From NCBI GenBank assembly GCA_035048815.1, contig JAUCBN010000062.1, positions 7,326,001-7,390,000 of the forward strand: a stretch of 64,000 nucleotides of DNA, written 5' to 3'. Below are positions 1-12,944 of this stretch, in pieces (position 1 is the stretch's first letter; the number at the start of each line of letters is the position of its first letter). The notes under the pieces are model-generated. The model was not told the DNA's origin and did not search any database. It saw only the letters and a list, made by a program, of their open reading frames with translations. The DNA is from Abelmoschus esculentus (Eukaryota; Streptophyta; Magnoliopsida; Malvales; Malvaceae). Both the position numbers and the translations under genes were made by a program.

Positions 1-2309
1 ACTATTTAAACCCATAAAATTCGATTAAACATCATTTTCGATTGTTTTGTAGGGTTCAGAGCGTACATGTCTAAATGGGCTTTAAAGTGAACCCGTTCGA
101 ATTTTAACCGAGTAAAAAGCTCAAAATTTGAGATTAAGGTGTATAATTAGGTTCAAAGGCACATAATTAAATATTTGAGCCCATAAAATTTGATTAAACA
201 TCATTTTCGATCGTTTTGTATGGTTCAGAGTGTGCATGTCTAAATAGGCTTTAGAGTGAAACCTTTCGAATTTTAACGAGTAAAAAGCTCAAAATTTTAA
301 AATTAAGCTGTATAATTAGGTTCAAAAGCCCATAATTAAATATTTGAACGCATAAAATTTGTTTAAACATCATTTTCGATCATCTTGTAGGATTTAGAGC
401 GTGCATGTCTAAATGGGCTTTAGAGTGAACCCGTTCGAATTTTAACCGAGTAAAAAGCTCAAATTTAGAGATTAAGCTGTATAATTAGGTTCAAAAGCCA
501 GTAATTAAATATTTTAACCCATAAAATTTGATTTAATATCATTTTTGATCATTTTGTAGGGTTCAGAACGTGTATGTCTAAATGGGCTTTATAGTGAACT
601 CGTTCGAAATTTAACCGAGTAAAAAAGCACAAAATTTGAGTTTAAGCTGTATAATTAGGTTCAAAAGCCTATAATTAAATATTTGAACCCATAAAATTTG
701 ATTTAACATCATTTTCGATCATCTTGTAGGGTTCAGAGCGTGCATGTCTAAATGGGCTTTAGAGTGAACCCGTTCGAATTTTAATCGAGTAAAAAGCTCA
801 AATTTTGAGATTAAGTTGTATAATTAGGTTAAAAAGCCCATAATTAAATATTTGAACCCATAAAATTTGAATAAAACTTCATTTTCGATTTTATTGTAGG
901 GTTCAGAGCGTGAATGTCTAAATGGGCTTTATAGTGAACCCGTTCAAATTTTAACCGAGTAAAAAGAACAAAATTTGAGATTAAGCTGAATAATTAGGTT
1001 CAAAAGCCAATAATTAACTATTTAAACCTATAAAATTTGATTTAATATCATTTTTGATCATTTTGTAGGGTTCAGAACGTGTATTTCTAAATGGGCTTTA
1101 CAGTGAACTCCTTCGAATTTTAACCGATTAAAAAGCTCAAAATTTGAGATTAAGCTATATTATTAGGTTCAAAATCCCATAATTAAATATTTATCCCCTA
1201 AAATTTGATTTAATATCATTTTTGATCATTTTGTAGGGTTCAAAACGTGTATGTCTATATGGGCTTTATAGTGAACCCGTTTGAATTTTAACCGAGTAAA
1301 ATGCTCAAAATTTGAGATTAAGCTGTATAATTTGGTTCAAAAGCCCGTACTTAAATATTTGAACCCATAAAATTTGATTAAACATCATTTTCGATCGACT
1401 TGTAGGGTTCAGACCGTGCATGTCTAAATGGGCTTTACAGTGAACCCGTTCGAATTTTTTTTGAAAAAAAAACAATTCGAATTTTAACCGAGTAAAAAGC
1501 TCAAAATTTGAGTTTAAGCTGTATAATTAGGTTCAAAAGCCCATAATTAAGTATTTGAACCTATAAAATTTGATCAAACATCATTCTCGATCATCTTGTA
1601 GGGTTCAGAGCGTGCATGTCTAAATAGGCTTTAGAGTGAACCCGTTCGAATTTTAACCGAGTAAAAAGCTCAAATTTAGAGATTAAGTTGTATAATTAGG
1701 TTCAAAAGCCCATAATTAAATATTTGAACCCATAAAATTTGTTTTAATATCATTTTTGATCATTTTGTAGGATTCAGAACGTGCATGTCTAAATGGGCTT
1801 TATAGTGAACCCGTTCGAATTTTAACCGAGTAAAAAGCACAAAATTTGAGTTTAAGTAGAATAATTAGGTTCAAAAGCCAATAATTAACTATTTGAACCC
1901 ATAAAATTTGATTAAACATCATTTTAGATTGTTTTGTAGGGTTCAGAGCGTGCATGTCTAAATGGACTTTATAGTGAACACGTTCGAATTTTAACTGAGT
2001 AAAAAACTAAAAATTTAAGATTAAGCAGTATAATCAGGTTAAAAAGCCGATAATTAACTATTTTAACCAATAAAATTTGATTTAATATCATTTTTGATCA
2101 TTTTGTAGGGTTCAGAAGTTGTATGTCTAAATGGGCTTTACAATGAACCCGTTCGAATTTTAACCGAGGAAAAAGCTCAAAATTTGAGATTAAGCTATAT
2201 TATTAGGTTTAAAAGACCATAATTAAATATTTATCCCATAAAATTTGATTTAATATCATTTTTGATCATTTTGTATGTCTAAATGGGATTTATAGTGAAC
2301 CCGTTCGAA

Positions 2310-5300
2310 TTTTAACCGAGTAAAAAGCTCAAAATTTGAGATTAAGCTGTATAATTAGGTTCAAAAGCCCATAATTAAATATTTGAACCCATAAAATTTG
2401 ATCAAACATCATTTTCGATCATCTTGTAGGGTTCTGAGCGTGCATGTTTAAATGGGCTATAGAGTGAACCCGTTTGAATGTTAACCGAGTAAAAAGCTCA
2501 AATTTAGAGATTAAGCTTTATAATTAGGTTCAAAAGCACATAATTAAATATTTGAACCCATAAAATTTGTTTTAATATCATTTTTTATCATTTTGTAGGG
2601 TTCAGAACGTGTATGTCTAAATGGGCTTTATAGTGACCCCGTTCGAATTTTAACCGAGTAAAAAGCACAAAATTTGAGTTTAAGCTGAATAATTAGGTTC
2701 AAAAGCCAATAATTAACTATTTCAACCCATAAAATTTGATTAAACATCATTTTCGATTGTTTTGTGGGGTTCTGAGCGTGCCTGCCTAAATGGGCTCTAT
2801 AGTGAATATGTTCGAATTTTAACTGAGTAAAAAACTAAAAATTTAAGATTAAGCGGTGTAATCAGGTTAAAAAGCCGATAATTAACTATTTTAACCCATA
2901 AAATTTGATTTAATATCATATTTGATCATTTTGTAGGGTTCAGAAGGTGTATGTCGAAATGGGCTTTATAGTGAACCCGTTTGAATTTTAACCGAGTAAA
3001 ATGCTCAAAATTTGAGGTTAAGCTGTATAATTTTGTTCAAAAGCCCATACTTAAATATTTGAACCCTTAAAATTTGATTAAACATCATTTTCGATCGTGA
3101 TTGTCTAAATGGGCTTTATAGTGAACCCGTTTGAATTTTAACCGAGTAAAAAGCTCAAAATTTAATATTAAGCTGTATAATTCGCTTCAAAAGCCCATAA
3201 TTAAATTTTTGAACCCATAAAATTTGATTAGACATCATTTTCGATCATCTTGTAGGGTTCAGAGCGTGCATGTCTAAATGGGCTTTATTGTGAACCCGTT
3301 CGGATTTTTTTTGAAAAAAAACGTTCCAATTTTAACCGAGTAAAAAGCTCAAAATTTGAGATTAAGCTGTATAATTAGGTTCAAAAGCCCATAATTAAAT
3401 ATTTGAACCCATAAAATTTGATCAAACATCATTTTCGATCATCTTGTAGGGTTCTGAGCGTGCATGTTTAAATGGGCTCTAGAGTGAACCCGTTTGAATG
3501 TTAACCGAGTAAAAAGCTCAAATTTAGAGATTAAGCTTTATAATTAGGTTCAAAAGCCCATAATTAAATATTTTAACCCATAAAATTTGTTTTAATATCA
3601 TTTTTATCATTTTGTAGGGTTCAGAACGTGTATGTCTAAATGGGCTTTATAGTGACCCCGTTCGAATTTTAACCGAGTAAAAAGCACAAAATTTGAGTTT
3701 AAGCTGAATAATTAGGTTCAAAAGCCAATAATTAACTATTTGAACCCATAAAATTTGATTAAACATCATTTTCGATTGTTTTGTGGGGTTCTGAGCGTGC
3801 CTGCCTAAATGGGCTTTATAGTGAATATGTTCGAATTTTAACTGAGTAAAAAACTAAAAATTTAAGATTAAGCGGTGTAATCAGGTTAAAAAGCCGATAA
3901 TTAACTATTTTAACCCATAAAATTTGATTTAATGTCATATTTGATCATTTTGTAGGCTTCAGAAGGTGTATGTCTAAATGGGCTTTATAGTGAACCCGTT
4001 TGAATTTTAACCGAGTAAAATGCTCAAAATTTGAGGTTAAGCTGTATAATTTGGTTCAGAAGCCCATACTTAAATATTTGAACCCATAAAATTTGATTAA
4101 ACATCATTTTCGATCGTGATTGTCTAAATGGGCTTTATAGTGAACCCGTTTGAATTTTAACCGAGTAAAAAGCTCAAAATTTAATAATAAGCTGTATAAT
4201 TCGCTTCAAAAGCCCATAATTAAATTTTTGAACCCATAAAATTTGATTAAACATCATTTTCGATCATCTTGTAGGGTTCAGAGCGTGCATGTCTAAATGG
4301 GCTTTATTGTGAACCCGTTCGGATTTTTTTTGAAAAAAAACGTTCCAATTTTAACCGAGTAAAAAGCTCAAAATTTGAGATTAAGCTGTATAATTAGGTT
4401 CAAAAGCCCATAATTAAATATTTGAACCCATAAAATTTGATCAAACATCATTTTCGATCATCTTGTAGGGTTCTGAGCGTGCATGTTTAAATGGGCTATA
4501 GAGTGAACCCGTTTGAATTTTAACCGAGTAAAAAGCTCAAATTTAGAGATTAAGCTTTATAATTAGGTTCAAAAGCACATAATTAAATATTTTAACCCAT
4601 AAAATTTGTTTTAATATCATTTTTATCATTTTGTAGGGTTCAGAACGTGTATGTCTAAATGGGCTTTATAGTGACCCCGTTGGAATTTTAACCGAATAAA
4701 AAGCACAAAATTTGTGTTTAAGCTGAATAATTAGGTTCAAAAGCCAATAATTAACTATTTGAACCCATAAAATTTGATTAAACATCATTTTCGATTGTTT
4801 TGTGGGGTTCTGAGCGTGCCTGCCTAAATGGGCTTTATAGTGAATATGTTCGAATTTTAACTGAGTAAAAAACTAAAAATTTAAGATTAAGCGGTGTAAT
4901 CAGGTTAAAAAGCCGATAATTAACTATTTTAACCCATAAAATTTGATTTAATGTCATATTTGATCATTTTGTAGGCTTCAGAAGGTGTATGTCTAAATGG
5001 GCTTTATAGTGAACCCGTTTGAATTTTAACCGAGTAAAATGCTCAAAATTTGAGATTAAGCTGTATAATTTGGTTCAGAAGCCCATACTTAAATATTTGA
5101 ACCCATAAAATTTGATTAAACATCATTTTCGATCATGATTGTCTAGATGGGCTTTATAGTGAACCCGTTTGAATTTTAACCGAGTAAAAATCTCAAAATT
5201 TAATAATATGCTGTATAATTCGCTTCAAAAGCCCATAATTAAATTTTTGAACCCATAAAATTTGATTAAACATCATTTTCGATCATCTCGTAGGGTTCAG

Positions 5301-5840
5301 AGCGTGTATGTCTAAATGGGCTTTATTGTGAACCCGTTCGGATTTTTTTTGAAAAAAAAAACGTTCCAATTTTAACCGAGTAAAAAGCTCAAAATTTGAG
5401 ATTAAGCTGTATAATTAGGTTCAAAAGCCCATAATTAAATATTTGAACCCATAAAATTTGATCAAACATCATTTTCGATCATCTTGTAGGGTCCCGAGCG
5501 TGCATGTTTAAATGGGCTATAGAGTGAACCCGTTCGAATTTTAACCGAAGAAAAAGCTCAAATTTAGAGATTAAGCTGTATAATTAGGTTCAAAAGCCCA
5601 TAATTAAATATTTTAACCCATAAAATTTGTTTTAATATCATTTTTGATAATTTTATAGGGTTTAGAACGTGTATGTCTAAATAGGCTTTATAGTGAACCC
5701 GTTCGAATTTTAACCCAGTAAAAAGCACAAAATTTGAGTTTAAGCTGAATAATTAGGTTCAAAAGCCAGTAATTAACTATTTCAACCCATAAAATTTGAT
5801 TAAACATCATTTTCGATTGTTTTGTAAGGTTCAGAGCGTG
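2310..5840 (+). repeat. Higher-order repeat of 1,019 bp (six monomers)
   Basis: Diagnostic variants recur at a fixed long period. CCTGCCTAAA starts at 2781, 3800 and 4819, an interval of 1,019 each time. TGCATGTTTA starts at 2441, 3461, 4480 and 5501. Each unit contains one monomer with an A/T-tract palindromic insertion, one monomer with an internal deletion (CGATCGTGATTGTCTAAATG, lacking the GTAGGGTTCAGAG segment) and one with TGAATATGTTCG. Units are much more alike than neighbouring monomers are, which indicates amplification of the whole six-monomer block. About 3.4 units are present. Confidence 0.9.
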
Positions 5841-8734
5841 CATGTCTAAATGGTCTTTATGGTGAACCCATTCGAAATTTATCTGTGTAAAAAAATAAAA
5901 ATTTAAGATTAAGCGGTATAATTAGGTTAGAAAGCCGATAATTAACTATTTTAACCCATAAAGTTTGACTTAATATCATTTTTAATCTTTTTGTAGGGTT
6001 TAGAACGTGTATGTCTAAATGGGCTTTACAGTGAACCCGTTCGAATTTTAACCGAGTAAAAAGCACAAAATTTTAGATTAAGCTGTATAATTAGGTTCAA
6101 AATCCCATAATTAAATATTTGAACCCATAAAATTTGACTAAACATCATTTTCGATCATCTTGTAGGTTTCAGAGCGTGCATGTCTAAATGGGCTTTAGAG
6201 TGAACCCGTTTGAATTTTAATCGAGTAAAAAGCTCAATTTTTGAGATTATGATGTAGAATTAGGTTCAAAAGCCCATAATTAAATATTTGAACCCATAAA
6301 ATTTGAATAAAATCTCATTTTCGATCGTCTTGTAGGGTTCAGAGCGTGAATGTCTAAATGGGCTTTATAGTGAAAATGTTTGAATTTTAACCGAGTAAAA
6401 AGAACAAAATTTGAGATTAAGCTGAATAATTAGGTTCAAAAGCCAATAATTAACTATTTAAACCCATAAAATGTGATTTAATATCATTTTTGATCATTTT
6501 GTAGTGTTCAGAACTTGTATTTCTAAATGGGCTTTACAATGAACCCGTTCCAATTTTAACCGAGTAAAAAGCTCAAAATTTGAGATTAATCTATATTATT
6601 AGGTTTAAAAGATCATAATTAAATATTTATCCCATAAAACTTGATTTAATATCATTTTTGATCATTTTGTAGGGTTCAAAACGTGTATGTATATATGGGC
6701 TTTATAGTGAACCCGTTTGAATTTTAACCGAGTAAAATGCTCAAAATTTGAGATTAAGTTGTATAATTTCATTCAACAACCCATTCTTAAATATTTGAAC
6801 CCATAAAATTTTATTAAACATCATTTTCGATCGTCTTGTAGGGTTCAGAACGTGCATGTCTTAATGGGCTTTACAGTGAACCCGTTTGAATTTTTTTCTG
6901 AAAAAAAAGTTCGAATTTTAACCGAGTAAAAAGCTCAAAATTTGAGATTAAGCTGTATAATTAGGTTCAAAAGCCCATAATTAAGTATTTGAACCCATAA
7001 AATTTGATCAAACATCATTTTCGATTTATCTTGTAGGGTTTAGAGCGTGCATGTCTAAATGGGCTTTAGACTGAACCCGTTCGAATTTTAACCGAGTAAA
7101 AAGCTTAAATTTATAGATTAAGCTGTATAATTAGGTTCAAAAGCCTATAATTAAATATTTTAACCCATAAAATTTATTTTAATATCATTTTTGATAATTT
7201 TGTAGGGTTCAGAACGTGTATGTCTAAATGGGCTTTATAGTGAACCCGTTCAAATTTTAACCGAGTAAAAAGCACAAAATTTGAGTTTAAGCAGAATAAT
7301 TAGGTTCAAAAGCCAATAATTAACTATTTGAACCCATAAAATTTGATTAAACATCATTTTCGTTTGTTTTGTAGGGTTCAGAGCGTGCATGTCTAAATGG
7401 GCTTTATAGTGAACCCGTTCGAATTTTAACCGAGTAAAATGCTCAAAATTTGAGATTAAGCTGTATAATTAGGTTCAAGAGCCCATAATTAACTATTTAA
7501 ACCCATAAAATTTGATTAATCATCATTTTCGATTGTTTTGTAGGGTTCAAAACGTGTATGTCTATATGGGCTTTATAGTGAACCCGTTTGAATTTTAACC
7601 GAGTAAAAAGCTCAAAATTTGATATTAAGCTGTATAATTTGGTTCAAAATCCCATACTTAAATATTTGAACCCATAAAAATTGATTAAACATCATTTTCG
7701 ATCGTCTTGTAGGGTTCAGAGCATGCATGTCTAAATGGGCTTCATAGTGAATCCGTTCGAATTTTTTTTGAAAAAAAAATAGTTCGAATTTTAACTGAGT
7801 AAAAAGATCAAAATTTGAGATTAAGCTTTATAAATAGGTTCAAAAGCCCATAATTAAATATTTGAACCCATAAAATTTGATCAAACATAATTTTCGATCA
7901 TCTTCTACGGTTCAGAGCGTGCATGTCTAAATGGGCTTTAGAGTGAACCCGTTCGAATTTTAACCGAGTAAAAAGCTCAAAATTTGAGTTTAAGCTGAAT
8001 AATTAGGTTCAAAAGCCAGTAATTAACTATTTGAACCCATAAAATTTGATTAAACATCATTTTCGATTGTTTTGTAAGGTTCCGGGCGTGCATGTCTAAA
8101 TGGTCTTTATGGTGAACCCGTTCGAATTTTATCTGTGTAAAAAAATAAAAATTTAAGATTAAGCGGTATAATTAGGTTAAAAAGCCGATAATTAACTATT
8201 TTAACCCATAAAATTTGACTTAATATCATTTTTGATCATTTTGTAGGGTTTAGAACGTGTATGTCTAAATGGGCTTTACAGTGAACCCGTTCGAATTTCA
8301 ACCGAGTAAAAAGATCAAAATTTGAGTTTAAGCAGAATAATTAGGTTCAAAAGCCCATAATTAAATATTTTAACCCATAAAATATGATTTAATATCATTT
8401 TTGATCATTTTCTAGGGTTCAGAACGTGTATGTCTAAATGGGCTTTATAGTGAACCCGTTCGAATTTTAATCGAGTAAAAAGCTCAAAATTTGAGATTAA
8501 GCTGTATAATTCGCTTCAAAAGCCCATAATTAAATTTATGAACCCATAAAATTTGATTAAACATCATTTTCGATCATCTTGTAGGGTTCAGAGCGTGCAT
8601 GTCTAAATGGGCTTTAGAGTGAACTCGTTCGAATTTTTTTTAAAAAAAAACGTTCCAATTTTAATCGAGTAAAAAGCTCAAAATTTGAAATTAAGTTGTA
8701 TAATTAGGTTCAAAAGCCTATAATTAAATATTTG

Positions 8735-10500
8735 AACCCATAAAATTTGATCAAACATCATTTTCGATCATCTTGTAGGGTTCAGAGCGTGCATGTTTAA
8801 ATGGGCTTTAGAGTGAACCCGTTCGAATTTTAACTGAGTAAAAAGCTCAAATTTAGATATTAAGTTGTATAATTAGGTTCAAAAGCCCATAATTAAATAT
8901 TTTAACCCATAAAATTTGTTTTAATATCATTTTTGATCATTTTGTAGGGTTCAGAACGTGTATGTCTAAATGGGCTTTACAGTGAACCCGTTCGAATTTC
9001 AACCGAGTAAAAAGATCAAAATTTGAGTTTAAGTAGAATAATTAGGTTCAAAAGCCCATCATTAAATATTTTAACCCATAAAATTTGATTTAATATCATT
9101 TTTTATCATTTTGTAGGTTTCAAAACGTGTATGTCTAAATAGGCTTTATAGTGAACCCGTTTGAATTTTAACAGAGTAAAAAGCTCAAAATTTGAGATTA
9201 AGCTGTATAATTCGGTTCAAAAGCACATAATTAAATTTTTGAACCCATAAAATTTGATCAAACATCATTTTCGATCATCTTGTAGGGTTCAGAGCGTGCA
9301 TGTTTAAATGGGCTTTAGAGTGAACCCGTTCGAATTTTAACCGAGTAAAAAGCTCAAATTTAGATATTAAGTTGTATAATTAGGTTCAAAAGCCCATAAT
9401 TAAATATTTTAACCCATAAAATTTGTTTTAATATCATTTTTGATCATTTTGTAGGGTTCAGAACGTGTATGTCTAAATGGGCTTTACAGTGAACCCGTTC
9501 GAATTTCAACCGAGTAAAAAGATCAAAATTTGAGTTTAAGTAGAATAATTAGGTTCAAAAGCCCATCATTAAATATTTTAACCCATAAAATTTGATTTAA
9601 TATCATTTTTTATCATTTTGTAGGTTTCAAAACGTGTATGTCTAAATAGGCTTTATAGTGAACCCGTTTGAATTTTAACAGAGTAAAAAGCTCAAAATTT
9701 GAGATTAAGCTGTATAATTCGGTTCAAAAGCACATAATTAAATTTTTGAACCCATAAAATTTGATCAAACATCATTTTCGATCATCTTGTAGGGTTCAAA
9801 GCGTGCATGTTTAAATGGGCTTTAGAGTGAACCCGTTCGAATTTTAACCGAGTAAAAAGCTCAAATTTAGAGATTAAGTTGTATAATTAGGTTCAAAAGC
9901 CCATAATTAAATATTTTAACCCATAAAATTTGTTTTAATATCATTTTTGATCATTTTGTAGGGTTCAGAACGTGTATGTCTAAATAGGCTTTACAGTGAA
10001 CCCGTTCGAATTTCAACCGAGTAAAAAGATCAAAATTTGAGTTTAAGTAGAATAATAAGGTTCAAAAGCCCATCATTAAATATTTTAACCCATAAAATTT
10101 GATTTAATATCATTTTTTATCATTTTGTAGGTTTCAAAACGTGTATGTCTAAATAGGCTTTATAGTGAACCCGTTTGAATTTTAACAGAGTAAAAAGCTC
10201 AAAATTTAAGATTAAGCTGTATAATTCGGTTCAAAAGCACATAATTAAATTTTTGAACCCATAAAATTTGATCAAACATCATTTTTGATCATCTTGTAGG
10301 GTTCAGAGCGTGCATGTTTAAATGGGCTTTAGAGTGAACCCGTTCGAATTTTAACCGAGTAAAAAGCTCAAATTTAGAGATTAAGTTGTATAATTAGGTT
10401 CAAAAGCCCATAGTTAAATATTTTAACCCATAAAATTTGTTTTAATATCATTTTTGATCATTTTGTAGGGTTCAGAACGTGTATGTCTAAATGGGCTTTA
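8735..10500 (+). repeat. Higher-order repeat of 507 bp (three monomers)
   Basis: GCATGTTTAA starts at 8791, 9298, 9805 and 10312, exactly 507 bp (3 x 169) apart. The three monomer types in the unit are marked by GCATGTTTAAATGGGC, by GTGAACCCGTTCGAATTTCAACC, and by GTAGGTTTCAAAACGTG with TTTTAACAGAG. Three and a half units are nearly identical, so this is a young local amplification, distinct from the 1,019-bp repeat 3 kb upstream. Confidence 0.92.
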
Positions 10501-12115
10501 TAGTCAACCTGTTCGAATTTTAACAGAGTAAAAAACAAAAAATTTAAGATTAAGCGGTATAATCAGGTTAAAAAGCCCATAATTAAATATTTTAACCCAT
10601 AAAATTTGATTTAATATCATTTTTGATCATTTTGTAGGGTTCAGAACGTGTATGTCTAAATGGGCTTTACAGTGAACCCGTTCGAATTTTAACCGTGTAA
10701 AAAGCTCAAAATTTGAGATTAAGTTGTATAATTAGGTTCAGAATCCCATAATTAACTATTTAAACCCATAAAATTTAATTAAACATCATTTTCGATTATT
10801 TTGTAAGGTTCAGAGCGTACATGTCTAAATGGGGTTTAGAGTTAACATGTTCGAATTTTAACCGAGTAAAAAGATCAAAATTTGGCATTAAGCTATGTAA
10901 TTAGGTTCAAAGGCCCATAATTAAATATTTGAGCCCATAAAATTTGATTAAACATCATTTTCGATCGTTTGTATGGTTCAGAGTGTGCATGTCTAAATAC
11001 GCTTTAGAGTGAAACCTTTCGAATTTTAACGAGTAAAAAGCTCAAAATTTTAAAATTAAGATGTATAATTAGGTTCAAAATCCCATAATTAAATATTTGA
11101 ACGCATAAAATTAGTTTAAACATCATTTTCGATCATCTTGTAGGGTTCAAAGCATGCATGTCTAAACGGGCTTTAAAGTGAACCCGTTCGAATTTTAACT
11201 GAGAAAAAAGCTCAAAAATTTAGATTAAGCTGTATAATTAGGTTCAAAAGCCCATAATTAAATATTTATCCCATAAAATTTGATTTAATATCATTTTTGA
11301 TCATTTTGTAGGGTTCAAAACGTGTATGTCTATATTGGCTTTGTAGTGAACCCGTTTGAATTTTAACCGAGTAAAAAGCTCAAAATTTGAGATTAAGCTG
11401 TATAATTTGGCTCAAAAGCCCATAAATATTTGAACCCATAAAATTTGATTAAACATCATTTTCGATAATTTTTTAGGGTTTAGAGCGTGCATGTCTAAAT
11501 GGGCTTTATAGTGAACCCGTTCCAATTTTAACCGATTAAAAAGCACAAAATTTGAGTTTAAGCTGAATAATTAGGTTCAAAGGCCCATAATTAAATATTT
11601 GACCCCATAAAATTTGATTAAACATTATTTTCGATCGTCTTGTAGGGTTCAGAGCGTGCATGTCTAAATGGGCTTTATAGTGAACATGTTCGAATTTTAA
11701 CCGAGTAAAAAGCACAAAATTTGAGATTAAGCTGTATAATTAGGTTCAGAATCGCATAATTAACTATTTAAACCCATAAAATTTGATTAAACATCATTTT
11801 CGTTTATTTTGTAAGGTTCAAAGCGTACATGTCTATATGGGGTTTAGAGTGAACATGTTCGAATTTTAATCGAGTAAAAAGATCAAAATTTGGCATTAAG
11901 CTTTATAATTAGGTTCAAAGGCCCATAATTAAATATTTGAGCCCATAAAATTTGATTAAACATCATTTTCGATCGTTTTATATGGTTCAGAGTGTGCATG
12001 TCTAAATTGGCTTTAGAGTGAAACCTTTCGAATTTTAACGAGTAAAAAGCTCAAAATTTTGAAATTAAGATGTATAATTAGGTTCAAAAGCCCATAATTA
12101 AGATGTATAATTGGG

Positions 12116-12939
12116 TTTTGTGGTGGTCTCATTTCATCCAGGGTTTCTTTAGTTGAAAGTTTTATACCTGGCACCACTGGAATTGTTGGATGCTCAGGAG
12201 CTGCAGTGCTTGCTGCTGGGGCAGTGTTATCAGCTTCAGTTTGCTCAGCCTCTTCTCTTGCTTGATCTGCTGATTGGGTTTGGCTCTCTGGGATCTTCTC
12301 CTTCAGCTGTAGACCACTCCTAGTAGTGATTGCCTTACACTATTCATGGTTTATTACCTTAGCAACTTCAGTATTGCTAGGTAGGCCTCTTTGTGGTCTA
12401 GTGTTTATGCATTGAGCAAACTGCCCAACCTGAGTTTCCAACATTTTTATGGCTGCTTCTTGATTTTGCAGCCGCATCTCAGTCCTATTCATGAAGGCAT
12501 CTGTCCTTTTGATGAAATTACTATTTTCCGCCATGTATGACTCAGTTTTCATCATAAAGGCCTTTAGCGTGTTTTCCAATGAACTTACCGGTTGCTATTG
12601 CTGTTGGACTTGCTGCTGCGGCATCGGCTGCTGAAATCCCGATGGTTGGGTGATTGGGTTTAAGGCATTGTTTGGGTTACTCCATGATAGGTTCGGATGC
12701 CTCTTCCATGAGGGGTTGTATGTGTTGGACATCACATTATTGCGATTGTAGTTCCCAACATACATACCAGTTTCTCGATTCATGCAGTCAGCGGAATTAT
12801 GGTTTCCTCCACATAAGTCATAGTATGAGTCAATTACCTTGACCTCACGGATATTGTGTTGTAACTGTAGGTTTTGCACCATCTTGGTAAGAGAGGCCAA
12901 TTGTGCTGCCATTGAACTTGATGAATCTAATTCATGTAC
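12116..12939 (-). pseudogene. A1 gag, C-terminal part with zinc knuckle
   Basis: This continues the gag frame of 15109-14281 once the 1,331-bp LTR and one TSD copy are removed; the frame is preserved. It encodes a NxxYNPSWKxHPNxSW segment, a Q/P-rich stretch, then the ENTLKAFMMKTE and LQNQEAAIKMLETQVGQ segments and an ITTRSGLQLKEK-like region, all typical of the C-terminal half of Athila gag. The zinc knuckle reads YDLCGGNHNSADC; the first Cys expected in C-x2-C-x3-H-x4-C is Tyr here, while the A2 copy keeps CNLCGDNHNSSEC. In-frame stops near 12592 and 12337 and the truncation at 12116 make it non-functional. Confidence 0.85.
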
Positions 12940-12944
12940 TGTGC

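Larger units (their letters stand above)
1..12115 (+). repeat. Satellite block 1: 169-bp head-to-tail tandem repeat
   Basis: About 71 monomers in one orientation. Spacing measured at the GGGTTCAGA landmark (51, 220, 389, 558, 728) is 169-170 bp. Taking the monomer from AACCCATAAAATTTGATT to the end of AATTAAATATTTG, I count 169 bases. Recurrent elements are TTTTCGATCGTTTTGTAGGG, a GTCTAAATGGGCTTTATAGT segment, GTTCGAATTTTAACCGAG and AGATTAAGCTGTATAATTAG. Monomers differ by scattered substitutions and a few indels, and some form higher-order repeats, listed separately. The unit length and array form are typical of plant centromeric satellites, but centromere function is inference. The block ends in a short slipped partial monomer (12097-12115) next to Athila sequence. 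No gene is visible. Confidence 0.97.

Noticed and set aside
5857..6066. Minus-strand ORFs of 60-94 codons in the satellite (also 25455, 25778, 38652, 39677, 59980, 61539, 62480, 62800) with similar peptides.
   Set aside because: They are the same satellite segment translated; 169 bp is not a multiple of three, so the frame is lost at each monomer, and no initiation or domain evidence exists.
1..12115. Regularly spaced repeats resembling a CRISPR array.
   Set aside because: The whole period is repeated with no unique spacers, the unit is 169 bp and the context is a plant genome.
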